Positions 51,845-61,005 of a stretch of DNA of 64,000 bases are shown here, in pieces. The stretch is taken from NCBI RefSeq assembly GCF_031846325.1, contig NZ_JAVRHZ010000004.1, positions 1-64,000 on the forward strand. The letters run 5' to 3'. Position numbers and translations under genes: made by a program. The notes under the pieces were generated by a model. That model was given only the letters and a program-made list of their open reading frames with translations. It was not told the origin of the DNA and made no database searches. This DNA comes from Patiriisocius_A hiemis (GTDB taxonomy: Bacteria > Bacteroidota > Bacteroidia > Flavobacteriales > Flavobacteriaceae). How positions within the stretch are numbered: position 1 is the stretch's first letter; each line of letters starts with the position of its first letter.

Positions 51845-52051
51845 TTAGTTTTTGTGTTCTTCTTGTGTGCAAGAATCAAACTGATCTGGAGTTTTGCCGC
51901 AAAAACCACAAGCTTCTCCATCTTTATTAAGCATTGGGTTTTGACTTGCACAAGTGCCTGCAAATTCTCCATCTTTTTTTGCCCAAAGCTTAATAGCAAT
52001 TCCTGCAAAAGCAAGTAATAATAGTCCTATGGTAACTAATAAAATCTTCAT
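51845..52051 (-). CDS. small Cys-rich membrane or secreted protein
   Basis: 68 residues from the ATG at 52049-52051. One N-terminal membrane span (MKILLVTIGLLLLAFAGIAI), then an extracytoplasmic part with four Cys (CASQ, CGFCGKT, DSCTQ). Similar short proteins are common in Flavobacteriaceae; no function known. A longer start at 52087 is rejected because a -7 element lies inside it. Its stop is directly followed by the glycosyltransferase frame, same phase. Confidence 0.75.
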   Translation of the reverse strand: MKILLVTIGLLLLAFAGIAIKLWAKKDGEFAGTCASQNPMLNKDGEACGFCGKTPDQFDSCTQEEHKN

Positions 52052-52076
52052 TTCAAAAAATATAAATTTTGAAGTA

Positions 52077-52084
52077 CAAAAATA
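52077..52084 (-). promoter_or_regulatory. -7 element of the small Cys-rich membrane protein
   Basis: TATTTTTG on the minus strand, a perfect TAnnTTTG, 25 bp from the ATG. Confidence 0.5.
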
Positions 52085-52117
52085 CAATCTTTATTATGGA
52101 TATGCACCTTATTTACT

Positions 52118-52125
52118 TATTTTTG
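52118..52125 (+). promoter_or_regulatory. -7 element of the fasciclin gene
   Basis: TATTTTTG, a perfect TAnnTTTG, 23 bp before the ATG at 52149; divergent from the element at 52077-52084. Confidence 0.5.
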
Positions 52126-52148
52126 AAGTATCTTAATATTCTGTAATT

Positions 52149-52757
52149 ATGAAAAAAATACTATCTATACTCATCGTTTTATCTATTTGTTTTGTGTCTT
52201 TTAGCTGTAAAGAAGAGAAAAAAGAACAGAAACCAATAGACCCTGAAAAAGCAAAATTTTTAAAAAAGGAAAAGAAAGAATTAACGGTAGAACAGAAAGT
52301 ACAAGTAGGGAGTGTAATGGCAAAAGTAATGGCTACTCCAGAATTAAAAATGTTAAGTAGTTTTATCATAAGCTCGGAGCTTACTGACACTTTAATGAAA
52401 GATGCTGGTCCTTTTACAATTTTTGCTCCAAAAAATGAAGGGTTTACGTCATTACCAGATGACACCAGCAAAGCGCTAAGTAACCCTAGTAATAAGCAAA
52501 TGTTACTAGACGTTATAAAAAATCATATTGTTTCTGGTGAAATAGATTCTAGCATGTTAGTACAAAAAATTAAAGAAAATGGAGGTTCTTATAAAATGAC
52601 CTCTCTTGCTGGAACTGAACTAACCGCATCTAAATCTGGAAATGACATTATCATTAAAGATATAAAAGGGGCCAAGGCTGTTATTGGTAAAAGTGATATT
52701 TTAGGGTCTAATGGAATAGTGCATATTGTAGATAAACCATTAGCTATTAAAAACTAA
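52149..52757 (+). CDS. fasciclin-domain lipoprotein
   Basis: 202 residues. Lipoprotein signal ending SFSC with Cys20 followed by KEEKK, a Bacteroidota surface-export type signal. The FAS1 domain (about 65-200) shows TIFAPKNEGFTSLP, LLDVIKNHIVSGEI and NGIVHIVDKPL. Probable cell-surface adhesion. Its stop overlaps that of convergent murB by 4 bp. Confidence 0.88.
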   Translation: MKKILSILIVLSICFVSFSCKEEKKEQKPIDPEKAKFLKKEKKELTVEQKVQVGSVMAKVMATPELKMLSSFIISSELTDTLMKDAGPFTIFAPKNEGFTSLPDDTSKALSNPSNKQMLLDVIKNHIVSGEIDSSMLVQKIKENGGSYKMTSLAGTELTASKSGNDIIIKDIKGAKAVIGKSDILGSNGIVHIVDKPLAIKN

Positions 52758-53767
52758 ATCACGTTTACTTCTGGCTCTATAAAAATTGAGAAGCTGTTTT
52801 TTACAGTTTCTTGAATTTTTAATGCCAGTTCCCAAATTTCCTTTCCTGTTGCATTCCCATAGTTAACTAATACAAGCGCTTGCTTTTTGTGGACACCTGC
52901 ATCTCCAAAACGCTTTCCTTTAAAACCACATTGCTCAATTAACCATCCAGCTGGTATTTTATATTGTGTAGGAGAAACTTCGTAAAATGGAGCTTCGGGG
53001 TTTTGTAACCTAAACTCATTAAAAGATTGATTGTCTATAACTGGGTTTTTAAAAAAACTACCACTATTTCCTATTTCTGCTGGGTCCGGAAGTTTAGATT
53101 TCCTTATAGAAATAACAGCCTTGGAAACATCACTTATAGTGGGATTAGTTATGTTGTTTTTTTCTAGTTCTGCCTGAATTGCCCCATAACTAGTACTTAG
53201 CTTATGTTTCTTTTTTGTAAGTGAGAAAGTAACATCTGTAATAATATATTTCCCTTTTGCTTCATTCTTAAAAATAGAGTTTCTATAACCAAACTTGCAA
53301 TCCTTGTTTGTAAAGGTTTTTTCTTTATTGGTTCTGGTTTCTATCGTATTGCAGGAATAAAAAACGTCTTTAAGTTCAACCCCATAAGCACCAATATTTT
53401 GTATGGGTGCTGTGCCAACATTTCCAGGAATTAATGATAGATTCTCAACTCCTCCAAAATTATTTTTAATACAATATTGGACAAACTCATGCCAGTTTTC
53501 ACCAGAATTTACTTTTAGAAATACCTCATTTTCGGTTTCTTTAATAACCTCAATTCCCTTTATATTTAGATGAAGTACTAAGCCCTCGATATCTTTGGTA
53601 AGCAATAAATTACTGCCACCACCTAAAATAAAAAGATTAGAGATATCATTCTCTGAAAGTATTTTTTGCAACTGTGCTACTGAAGATATAGAGCAAAACT
53701 GACTAGCTTTAACATCAATACCAAAAGTGTTGAAATCTTTGAGGGATTTATTTACTTCAATTTGCAT
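52754..53767 (-). CDS. murB: UDP-N-acetylenolpyruvoylglucosamine reductase
   Basis: Peptidoglycan precursor enzyme, FAD- and NADPH-dependent. 337 residues, E. coli type I length. NTFGIDVKA, FILGGGSNLL, SLIPGNVGTAPIQNIGAYG, FGYRNSIFK and the catalytic Ser in GNSGSFFKNP. Touches the aminotransferase gene upstream (1-bp overlap). Confidence 0.96.
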   Translation of the reverse strand: MQIEVNKSLKDFNTFGIDVKASQFCSISSVAQLQKILSENDISNLFILGGGSNLLLTKDIEGLVLHLNIKGIEVIKETENEVFLKVNSGENWHEFVQYCIKNNFGGVENLSLIPGNVGTAPIQNIGAYGVELKDVFYSCNTIETRTNKEKTFTNKDCKFGYRNSIFKNEAKGKYIITDVTFSLTKKKHKLSTSYGAIQAELEKNNITNPTISDVSKAVISIRKSKLPDPAEIGNSGSFFKNPVIDNQSFNEFRLQNPEAPFYEVSPTQYKIPAGWLIEQCGFKGKRFGDAGVHKKQALVLVNYGNATGKEIWELALKIQETVKNSFSIFIEPEVNVI

Positions 53768-54957
53768 TAGTCTTTGTAGGCTTCGAGTGCTAATCTTAAT
53801 ATTTTAACCGCCTTGGTTAAACTTTCAATATTAAGAACATAGGCAATTCTTACTTGATTTTTTCCAACTCCCGGACTTGAGTAAAACCCAGCAGCAGGTG
53901 CAACCATAATGGTCTCCCCTTCATATTCAAAGTCTTCTAGTAGCCATTGTGCAAAGGCATCACTATCTTTTACAGGTAGCTCTACAATGCAGTAAAAAGC
54001 ACCTTTAGGGGTGCCAATTTTTACACCTGGAATTGCAGTAATTAATTTAATTAACGTGTCACGTCTTTCTTTATATTCTACAATAACATCATCAAAATAA
54101 CTTTGTGGGGTTTTTAAAGCAGCCTCACTTGCAATTTGAGCAAAAGTTGGAGGGCTTAACCTAGCTTGAGCAAATTTGAGTGCAGTATTAATAACTTGTT
54201 TGTTTTTTGAAACTAAACAACCAATTCTTGCACCGCACATGCTATATCTTTTTGAAACAGAGTCTATAATAATACCATTTTCTGCAAGGTCTTCTTCTTG
54301 CAATATGGAGTAGTGTTCAACACCATCATAGGTAAACTCTCTATATACTTCATCTGCAACCAAAAATAAATCGTGTTTCTTTACAACTTTTGCAAGTTTT
54401 TGAATTTCTTCCTTAGAATATAAATACCCAGTAGGGTTTCCGGGGTTGCAAATTAATATTGCTTTTGTTTTCGAAGTAATTAATTTTTCAAATTCTGAAA
54501 TAGGAGGTAATGCAAAATTGTTTTCAATTTTAGAAATTACAGGAACAATTTTAACTCCAGAAGCCGTGGCAAATCCATTATAGTTTGCATAAAATGGCTC
54601 TGGGATAATTACTTCGTCTCCCACGTCTGCAATACTTCCCATTGCAAAAAGAAGAGCTTCACTACCCCCAGTTGTTACAATAATGTCATCATGAGCGACA
54701 TTAATATTATTTGCTTTGTAATAATTGGCAATCTTTTTGCGGTATTCTTCAGAGCCTTCAGAGCGAGTATAAGCTAAAATATCAAGCGAGTGCAATGAAA
54801 CAGCGTCCATAGCAACTTGTGGTGACTTTATATCAGGCTGTCCAATATTAAGATGGTATACTTTTTTGTTTTGCTTATAGGCTTTTTCGGCAAAGGGAAC
54901 CAGTTTTCTAATAGGTGATTCTGGCATGCTTAGCCCTTTATTAGATACAGAAGGCAT
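53767..54957 (-). CDS. PLP-dependent class I aminotransferase
   Basis: 396 residues, aspartate-aminotransferase fold. Motifs: HLNIGQPDIKSP, NPGNPTGYLYS, VADEVYREF, the PLP Lys in DSVSKRYSMCGARIG and VRIAYVLN. Substrate cannot be told from sequence. Co-transcribed with murB. Its start region overlaps the longest frame of the divergent protease gene. Confidence 0.92.
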   Translation of the reverse strand: MPSVSNKGLSMPESPIRKLVPFAEKAYKQNKKVYHLNIGQPDIKSPQVAMDAVSLHSLDILAYTRSEGSEEYRKKIANYYKANNINVAHDDIIVTTGGSEALLFAMGSIADVGDEVIIPEPFYANYNGFATASGVKIVPVISKIENNFALPPISEFEKLITSKTKAILICNPGNPTGYLYSKEEIQKLAKVVKKHDLFLVADEVYREFTYDGVEHYSILQEEDLAENGIIIDSVSKRYSMCGARIGCLVSKNKQVINTALKFAQARLSPPTFAQIASEAALKTPQSYFDDVIVEYKERRDTLIKLITAIPGVKIGTPKGAFYCIVELPVKDSDAFAQWLLEDFEYEGETIMVAPAAGFYSSPGVGKNQVRIAYVLNIESLTKAVKILRLALEAYKD

Positions 54958-55048
54958 AGAATTTGTTTTAAAAACAAAGTTGCAAAATTTATTTGTTAAA
55001 TCACAGGAATTAGTGAGTCTTAAAAGTAAAAATTTATATATTGATATA

Positions 55049-56404
55049 GTGAATCTTCAATCAAAATTCTTTTACTGTAGCATAGTTTTTTTATTGCTAA
55101 GTACTTTCTGTTTGAATGCACAGCAAGGCTTCTCTTTGTTAAAAGGAAAAAAAAAGGATAGAATTAACTTTGAGCTAGTTAACAATCTTGTTGTAATCCC
55201 TGTTGAAGTTAATGGGACGAAGCTATCTTTTTTATTGGATACAGGAGTAAATGCAACTATAATTTTTAGTCTTTCTGAAAATGACTCTTTAGAGGTGAAA
55301 GATACTACACCTATAAAGTTAAGAGGCTTGGGTGAAGGAGATGCTATTGATGGGCTTAAAAGTATAGGGAATAAAGTTAGAATAGGAGATGCAATAGATT
55401 TTAACCATACTCTGTATTTTATTTTTGACGAATCTCTTAATTTTTCACCAAGAATGGGAATCCCTATTCATGGAATATTAGGATATGATTTTTTTAAAAA
55501 ATTTGTTGTTCAAACAAACTATGTGTCAAAAACTTTAAAGTTTTATGATCCTGATTTTTATTCACCTAAAAAATGTAGAAAGTGTGAAACATTTAATTTA
55601 GTGTTTAATAAAAATAAAGCATTTATAAAGGTTGAAGCAAATATAGAAAATGAAAAAGAGGATTTACTGTTGCTTGTAGATACTGGCTCTAGCGATGCAC
55701 TATGGCTATTCAATGAATATAATATTCTAACAGAAGAACCTAAAAATTATTTTGACGATTTTCTGGGGCTGGGTTTAAGTGGGAATATTTATGGTAAGAG
55801 ATCTAGAATTGATAAAGTAAAGCTTGGAAGCTTCAACTTTAAGGAAATAACGGTAGCATTTCCTGATAGTGTATCATTACAAAATGCAAGAAAATTTAAG
55901 AAACGTGATGGTAGCCTTGGGGGTAATTTTTTTAAAAGATTTACTACTATAATCGATTTTACTAATAAGAAACTCACTTTAAAGAAAAACTCTAATTTTT
56001 CTGATCCGTTTTATTACAATATGAGCGGGCTAACTTTAGAGCATAATGGACTTGATTACAAGCTGGAGAAGAAACAAGAGCGTGTGTCAAATGGATACTC
56101 TTCTACGACTAATGATAATAATTCAAGCTCTATAAATACCATTAGCTCTATCCAAAGATTTCAATTCAAATTAGTGCCTAAATATATTGTTGCAGAAGTA
56201 AGAAAAGATTCTCCAGCATTTATTTCTGGTATAGAAAAAGGAGATGAGGTTGTATTGATTAATGGTAAGCAAGCCCATCAATGGAAACTATTTGAAATTA
56301 ACCAACTTTTTTCTTCAAAAGCTGGAAAAAGGATTACAATGGAAATCTTAGATAAAAATGGAACTAAAAAAAGGGTTCGATTTGTGCTTAAAAAAGTTTT
56401 TTAA
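55049..56404 (+). CDS. secreted retropepsin-like aspartyl protease with PDZ domain
   Basis: 451 residues from the GTG at 55049. A longer ATG frame at 54926 overlaps the divergent aminotransferase and would put the signal peptide 40 residues in; the GTG start gives an ordinary signal (NLQSKFFYCSIVFLLLSTFC). Two aspartyl motifs, FLLDTGVNATI (about residue 60) and LLVDTGSSDALW (about 208), give a pepsin-like pair; a PDZ domain follows (about 375-451: RKDSPAFISGIEKGDEVVLI). Protein processing or quality control outside the inner membrane is likely. Confidence 0.8.
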   Translation: MNLQSKFFYCSIVFLLLSTFCLNAQQGFSLLKGKKKDRINFELVNNLVVIPVEVNGTKLSFLLDTGVNATIIFSLSENDSLEVKDTTPIKLRGLGEGDAIDGLKSIGNKVRIGDAIDFNHTLYFIFDESLNFSPRMGIPIHGILGYDFFKKFVVQTNYVSKTLKFYDPDFYSPKKCRKCETFNLVFNKNKAFIKVEANIENEKEDLLLLVDTGSSDALWLFNEYNILTEEPKNYFDDFLGLGLSGNIYGKRSRIDKVKLGSFNFKEITVAFPDSVSLQNARKFKKRDGSLGGNFFKRFTTIIDFTNKKLTLKKNSNFSDPFYYNMSGLTLEHNGLDYKLEKKQERVSNGYSSTTNDNNSSSINTISSIQRFQFKLVPKYIVAEVRKDSPAFISGIEKGDEVVLINGKQAHQWKLFEINQLFSSKAGKRITMEILDKNGTKKRVRFVLKKVF

Positions 56405-56409
56405 TAAAA

Positions 56410-56436
56410 AAAACCGCTTCATTGTGAAACGGTTTT
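56410..56436. terminator. bidirectional terminator between protease and DUF1573 genes
   Basis: AAAACCG/CGGTTTT and TTCA/TGAA stems with one C-A mismatch and a 3-nt loop, T-rich on both strands, between convergent genes. Confidence 0.75.
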
Positions 56437-56457
56437 GTTGTTACTTATAATAAAGTT

Positions 56458-56859
56458 TTATTTTGTCTTTTCTAGTATACTTTGACCGTCTTTTAAAACC
56501 TCTCCCTTAATTTTTAGAAGTTTTACTGGCTCATCTGCATTTGAATAAACAGTTATATTTTTTCTAATAGGACCAACTTTATTTTTAGTGTCATATTTAA
56601 CTTTAATCTGCCCTTTTTTACCTGGACCTATTGGACCCTCAGGTTTTTCTGGGACAGTACATCCACAAGTAGACTTTACATCTGTAATTACTAGTGGCTC
56701 ATTGCCTACGTTAGTAAATTCAAATACTCTTACACCATCACTACCTTTTGCGACAGTACCATAATCTATTGTTTCTGTTACAAATTTAAATTTTGCCTGC
56801 GCATTTGCAGTAGCAATTCCAGCCACTAATACTAATGCTATTATTACTATTTTTTTCAT
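56458..56859 (-). CDS. DUF1573 secreted protein
   Basis: 133 residues. Signal peptide MKKIVIIALVLVAGIATANA, then an immunoglobulin-like DUF1573 domain (about 28-125) with VFEFTNVGNEPLVITDVKS and the conserved STCGCTVPE. Function unknown. Divergent from valS. Confidence 0.88.
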   Translation of the reverse strand: MKKIVIIALVLVAGIATANAQAKFKFVTETIDYGTVAKGSDGVRVFEFTNVGNEPLVITDVKSTCGCTVPEKPEGPIGPGKKGQIKVKYDTKNKVGPIRKNITVYSNADEPVKLLKIKGEVLKDGQSILEKTK

Positions 56860-56984
56860 AATTTTTTATTTAATGAATGCTAAAATAAACATCTCTATGT
56901 CATTCTCCAAAATAAGTTATTCACTTTCATGCTGGATTTGTTGTTATTTTAGGCATGTCAGTTTTATAATCTTGAAGATATAAC

Positions 56985-56992
56985 TACTTTTG
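56985..56992 (+). promoter_or_regulatory. -7 element of valS
   Basis: TACTTTTG, a perfect TAnnTTTG, 29 bp before the ATG. Confidence 0.5.
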
Positions 56993-57021
56993 CGGTTATA
57001 TTTCAAAAATTAGACCAAAGT

Positions 57022-59655
57022 ATGGCATTAGATGCAAAATATAGTGCGCAAGATATTGAAAATAAGTGGTATAGCTACTGGATGGAGCATAATTATTTTC
57101 ATAGTGAAGTAGATGAAAGAGAAGCATATACCATTGTAATCCCGCCACCCAATGTTACAGGTGTTTTGCATATGGGACATATGCTCAATAATACCATACA
57201 GGATGTTCTAATTCGTAGAGCACGTCTTAAGGGCTATAATGCTTGTTGGGTTCCCGGAACAGACCATGCCTCTATTGCTACAGAAGCAAAAGTTGTTGCA
57301 AAACTTAAAGCTGAAGGTATCAATAAAGAAGATCTTACAAGAGAAGATTTTTTAGAACATGCATGGGAATGGACACACAAGCACGGAGGTATAATTCTAG
57401 AACAATTAAAAAAACTAGGTGCTTCTTGTGATTGGGAACGTACTAGCTTTACAATGGACGAAAACTTATCTAAGTCTGTTATAAAGGTTTTTGTTGATTT
57501 ATACAATAAAGGAAATATTTATCGTGGATACCGAATGGTAAACTGGGATCCAGAAGCAAAAACTACGTTGTCTGATGAAGAAGTAATTTACCAAGAAAAA
57601 CAAGGAAATCTTTATTATTTGAATTATAAAATTGAATCTTCTGAAGATTACCTGACTATTGCAACTACAAGGCCTGAAACAATACTTGGTGATACAGCTA
57701 TTTGTGTAAATCCTAATGATGAACGCTTTACACATCTTAAAGGTAAAAAAGCCATTGTGCCAATTTGTAATAGAGTAATACCAATCATTGAAGATGACTA
57801 TGTAGATATAGAGTTTGGGACAGGTTGTTTAAAAGTAACGCCAGCTCATGATGAGAATGATAAGAATCTTGGAGATAAACATAACCTAGAGGTAATAGAT
57901 ATTCTTAACGAAGATGCTACCCTTAATAGTTATGGATTACATTACAAGGGTAAGGATAGGTTTGTAGTTCGTAAAGAAATAGTAGCGGAGCTTAAAGAAC
58001 TAGGTGTCTTAGAAAAAGTAGAACAACATGTTAACAAAGTAGGTACTAGTGAGCGTACTGGAGCTGTAATTGAACCAAGACTAAGCGACCAATGGTTTTT
58101 AAAAATGAAAGAGCTGGCGCAACCAGCCTTGGATGCAGTACTAGAAAAAGAAGTAAATCTGGTTCCAGAGAAGTTTATAAATACATACAAATACTGGATG
58201 GAGAATGTTCGTGATTGGAATATTAGCCGTCAATTATGGTGGGGACATCAGATTCCAGCTTATTTCTATGGAGATGGAAAAGAAGATTTTGTAGTAGCAG
58301 AAACTAAAGAAGAGGCGCTACAACTTGCTCAAGAAAAAACCAGTAACAACCAGTTAAAGGCAACAGACCTAAAACAAGACCCTGATGCGCTAGATACTTG
58401 GTTTTCTTCTTGGTTATGGCCTATGAGTGTTTTTAATGGAATACTAGAGCCTGATAATAAAGAAATAAACTACTATTACCCTACAAACGATTTAGTTACA
58501 GCACCAGAGATTCTCTTTTTCTGGGTTGCTCGTATGATTATTGCTGGTTATGAATACCGTGATGCAAAACCGTTCAAAAATGTTTATCTAACAGGAATTG
58601 TACGTGATAAACAACGCAGAAAGATGAGTAAATCTCTAGGTAATTCACCGGACCCTATAGGTTTGATGGATAACTATGGCGCAGATGGTGTTCGTGTAGG
58701 TATGTTATTAAGCTCCCCAGCAGGAAACGACCTTATGTTTGATGAAGACTTATGTAAGCAGGGTAGTGGTTTTGTGAATAAAATATGGAATGCTTATAGG
58801 CTAATTGATGGTTGGGAAGTTTCAGAAACTTCAAAAGCAACAGAGGCTTCTAAAATTGCTATTCAATGGTACAAAAATAAATTTCAAATGGCATTGGCTA
58901 CATTGGAGGACCACTATTCAAAATACCGTATTAGCGATGCGTTGATGACGACCTATAAACTTATTTGGGATGATTTTTGTTCGTGGTTGCTTGAGATGGT
59001 AAAACCTGCTTATCGTGGTCCAATAGATGTTGCGACTAAAAAGGAAGTTATTGCATTGCTGGAAGATAATCTTAAAATATTACACCCATTTGTACCTTTT
59101 ATTTCTGAAGAAATATGGCAACATATTTCATCAAGAACTACCGAGGAGGCATTAATTATATCCACTTGGCCAACACAAACCACTTTTGATGAAAATTTAA
59201 ACAAACAATTTGATTTTGCTGCTGAAGTTATTTCGGCAATCAGGACTATTAGAAAACAAAAAAATATTTCATTTAAAGAAACGATTTCCCTTTTTGTTAT
59301 AAATAATGAAAACACTTCAAAAGACTTTGATGCTGTTATTGGAAAACTAGGTAACCTTTCAGAAATTAATTATGTTTCAGAAAAAATAGAAGGAGCATTG
59401 ACTTTTAGAATAAAGTCCAATGAGTATTTTATTCCTATGGAAGGGGCTATAGATGTAGAAGAAGAGATTGCAAAGTTGCAAGAAGAACTCACCTATACTG
59501 AAGGTTTCTTGAAAAGTGTTCAGAAAAAATTGAGTAATGAGCGTTTTGTAAATGGAGCGCCTGAAAAGGTGGTTGCTATAGAAAAACAAAAGGAGGCCGA
59601 TGCACTTGCAAAAATTGAAACTATTAAAGCAAGTTTAACTGGTTTAAAAGCTTAA
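57022..59655 (+). CDS. valS: valine-tRNA ligase
   Basis: 877 residues. Class I synthetase: HIGH motif in PPPNVTGVLHMGHMLN, CP1 editing domain (about 200-330) with TTRPETILGDTA, KMSKS loop in RRKMSKSLGN, anticodon domain and C-terminal coiled coil (about 810-877). Its stop shares TTAA with the convergent SRPBCC gene. Confidence 0.97.
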   Translation: MALDAKYSAQDIENKWYSYWMEHNYFHSEVDEREAYTIVIPPPNVTGVLHMGHMLNNTIQDVLIRRARLKGYNACWVPGTDHASIATEAKVVAKLKAEGINKEDLTREDFLEHAWEWTHKHGGIILEQLKKLGASCDWERTSFTMDENLSKSVIKVFVDLYNKGNIYRGYRMVNWDPEAKTTLSDEEVIYQEKQGNLYYLNYKIESSEDYLTIATTRPETILGDTAICVNPNDERFTHLKGKKAIVPICNRVIPIIEDDYVDIEFGTGCLKVTPAHDENDKNLGDKHNLEVIDILNEDATLNSYGLHYKGKDRFVVRKEIVAELKELGVLEKVEQHVNKVGTSERTGAVIEPRLSDQWFLKMKELAQPALDAVLEKEVNLVPEKFINTYKYWMENVRDWNISRQLWWGHQIPAYFYGDGKEDFVVAETKEEALQLAQEKTSNNQLKATDLKQDPDALDTWFSSWLWPMSVFNGILEPDNKEINYYYPTNDLVTAPEILFFWVARMIIAGYEYRDAKPFKNVYLTGIVRDKQRRKMSKSLGNSPDPIGLMDNYGADGVRVGMLLSSPAGNDLMFDEDLCKQGSGFVNKIWNAYRLIDGWEVSETSKATEASKIAIQWYKNKFQMALATLEDHYSKYRISDALMTTYKLIWDDFCSWLLEMVKPAYRGPIDVATKKEVIALLEDNLKILHPFVPFISEEIWQHISSRTTEEALIISTWPTQTTFDENLNKQFDFAAEVISAIRTIRKQKNISFKETISLFVINNENTSKDFDAVIGKLGNLSEINYVSEKIEGALTFRIKSNEYFIPMEGAIDVEEEIAKLQEELTYTEGFLKSVQKKLSNERFVNGAPEKVVAIEKQKEADALAKIETIKASLTGLKA

Positions 59656-60095
59656 TTCCTTTCTTTAAATGGTATAACTATTCCTTTTTCAAGATAATTT
59701 TTTAAGCCATTAAGTAGCAAAGCCCAACAGTAAGAGGTTCTTTTATAATGTTCGTTTGTGTGCTTCCAACCTGTATGGAAAAATGAAAGCTTTGTAACGT
59801 TGTTTCTATTTTTTAAATCAAAACCAAAAGTAGTGGGATTCCAGTCACTATCTGCACTCGTCATGGAAATATAAAAAGATTCTTTTTCTTTTAATTCAAT
59901 TACTTTACCAAACCAATTGTAATCTTCAGCAAAGAAAAAGTTATATGTTTCTCCAATATTGGGTTTTCCAGTACAATGTAATGGCCACCAATTAATTAGA
60001 TACGATGGCTCAGAAATTGCTTGAAAAACCCTTTCTGTAGAAGCATCAATCACCAAATCATAGTAGATAGTAAAGCCTGACATTAAGGAGTTCAT
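59652..60095 (-). CDS. SRPBCC (AHSA1/START-like) domain protein
   Basis: 147 residues with the helix-grip fold: VIDASTERVFQAISEPSYLI, WW..H and a long C-terminal helix (CWALLLNGLKNYLEKG). Binds hydrophobic ligands or chaperones in relatives; specific role unknown. Last gene of the cdsA-psd-ACBP unit, overlapping the ACBP gene by 4 bp. Confidence 0.85.
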   Translation of the reverse strand: MNSLMSGFTIYYDLVIDASTERVFQAISEPSYLINWWPLHCTGKPNIGETYNFFFAEDYNWFGKVIELKEKESFYISMTSADSDWNPTTFGFDLKNRNNVTKLSFFHTGWKHTNEHYKRTSYCWALLLNGLKNYLEKGIVIPFKERN

Positions 60096-60358
60096 TTTCT
60101 GTATAAAAAGTACTGGTTCACAGTTTCAATATACGCTTCTTTGGCTTCATCTTCGTTCATTTCTTTAGTTTGAAAGAGCGCATTGGTTTTAAAAGCGTTT
60201 ATAAGGGGTTTTCCTCCACTTGGCCTATCGTCACTATTAGTTGCTCTTTTGTAGTAAGCATAAAGACGTAGAAGTACATCTGCTGGGAAAGGTTCGGTGT
60301 GCTCATTTATTTGAGTAACCGCTTTCTCAAAGGCAGTATGTAATTCTTTTTGGTTCAT
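60092..60358 (-). CDS. acyl-CoA-binding protein
   Basis: 88 residues, ACBP four-helix family: FEKAVTQINEHTEPFPADVL, LRLYAYYKRATNSDDRP. Carries long-chain acyl-CoA, fitting its place beside phospholipid genes. ATGA overlaps on both sides. Confidence 0.88.
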   Translation of the reverse strand: MNQKELHTAFEKAVTQINEHTEPFPADVLLRLYAYYKRATNSDDRPSGGKPLINAFKTNALFQTKEMNEDEAKEAYIETVNQYFLYRK

Positions 60359-61005
60359 GTACTTGCAATAACTGTAATACCTCCTTTTACTACTTGGTTA
60401 AGTTGTACATCAATTTTAGTCCCAATTGGTAAAAATATATCTACTCTTGAACCAAACTTGATAAAACCACTATCACTAGCTTGGTCTACCTCTTGATCTT
60501 TAACAGCATAATTAACTATACGTCTCGCAAGGGCACCAGCTATTTGTCTGTGTAATACTTCTCCAAAACTTTCTGATTTTACAACAACAGTAGTTCTTTC
60601 GTTTTCTTCTGAAGATTTTGGATGCCAAGCTACTAAATATTTACCGGGATGATATTTACTGTAGGTGACCTTACCACCAACAGGATATCTTGTAACATGC
60701 ACATTTAGAGGTGACATAAATACTGAAACTTGTAGGCGTTTATCCTTAAAGTATTCTTTTTCAAAAACTTCTTCAATAACAACAACTTTTCCATCTACAG
60801 GTGATAGGACCTGGCTAGAGCTATTTATAAATTTTCTTTTTGGGTTTCTGAAAAACTGCAGAATTAAAATCAATAAAATTACTACTCCAGCAAAAAGAAT
60901 TGCTCTTGCTATGGTGTTTATAATTAATTGATCAATAGCAATACTTAGCCCAATACAAAGAATGAGTGTTATTGCAATAATCTTATATCCCTCCCGGTGA
61001 AACAT
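60355..61005 (-). CDS. psd: phosphatidylserine decarboxylase proenzyme, short form
   Basis: 216 residues. Makes phosphatidylethanolamine. Two N-terminal spans (about 8-24, 32-50), LSPVDGKVVVIEEV, FMSPLNVHVTRYPVGGKV, and the self-cleavage site Gly-Ser in KFGSRVDIFLP, where Ser becomes pyruvoyl. Overlaps cdsA by 23 bp. Confidence 0.93.
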   Translation of the reverse strand: MFHREGYKIIAITLILCIGLSIAIDQLIINTIARAILFAGVVILLILILQFFRNPKRKFINSSSQVLSPVDGKVVVIEEVFEKEYFKDKRLQVSVFMSPLNVHVTRYPVGGKVTYSKYHPGKYLVAWHPKSSEENERTTVVVKSESFGEVLHRQIAGALARRIVNYAVKDQEVDQASDSGFIKFGSRVDIFLPIGTKIDVQLNQVVKGGITVIAST

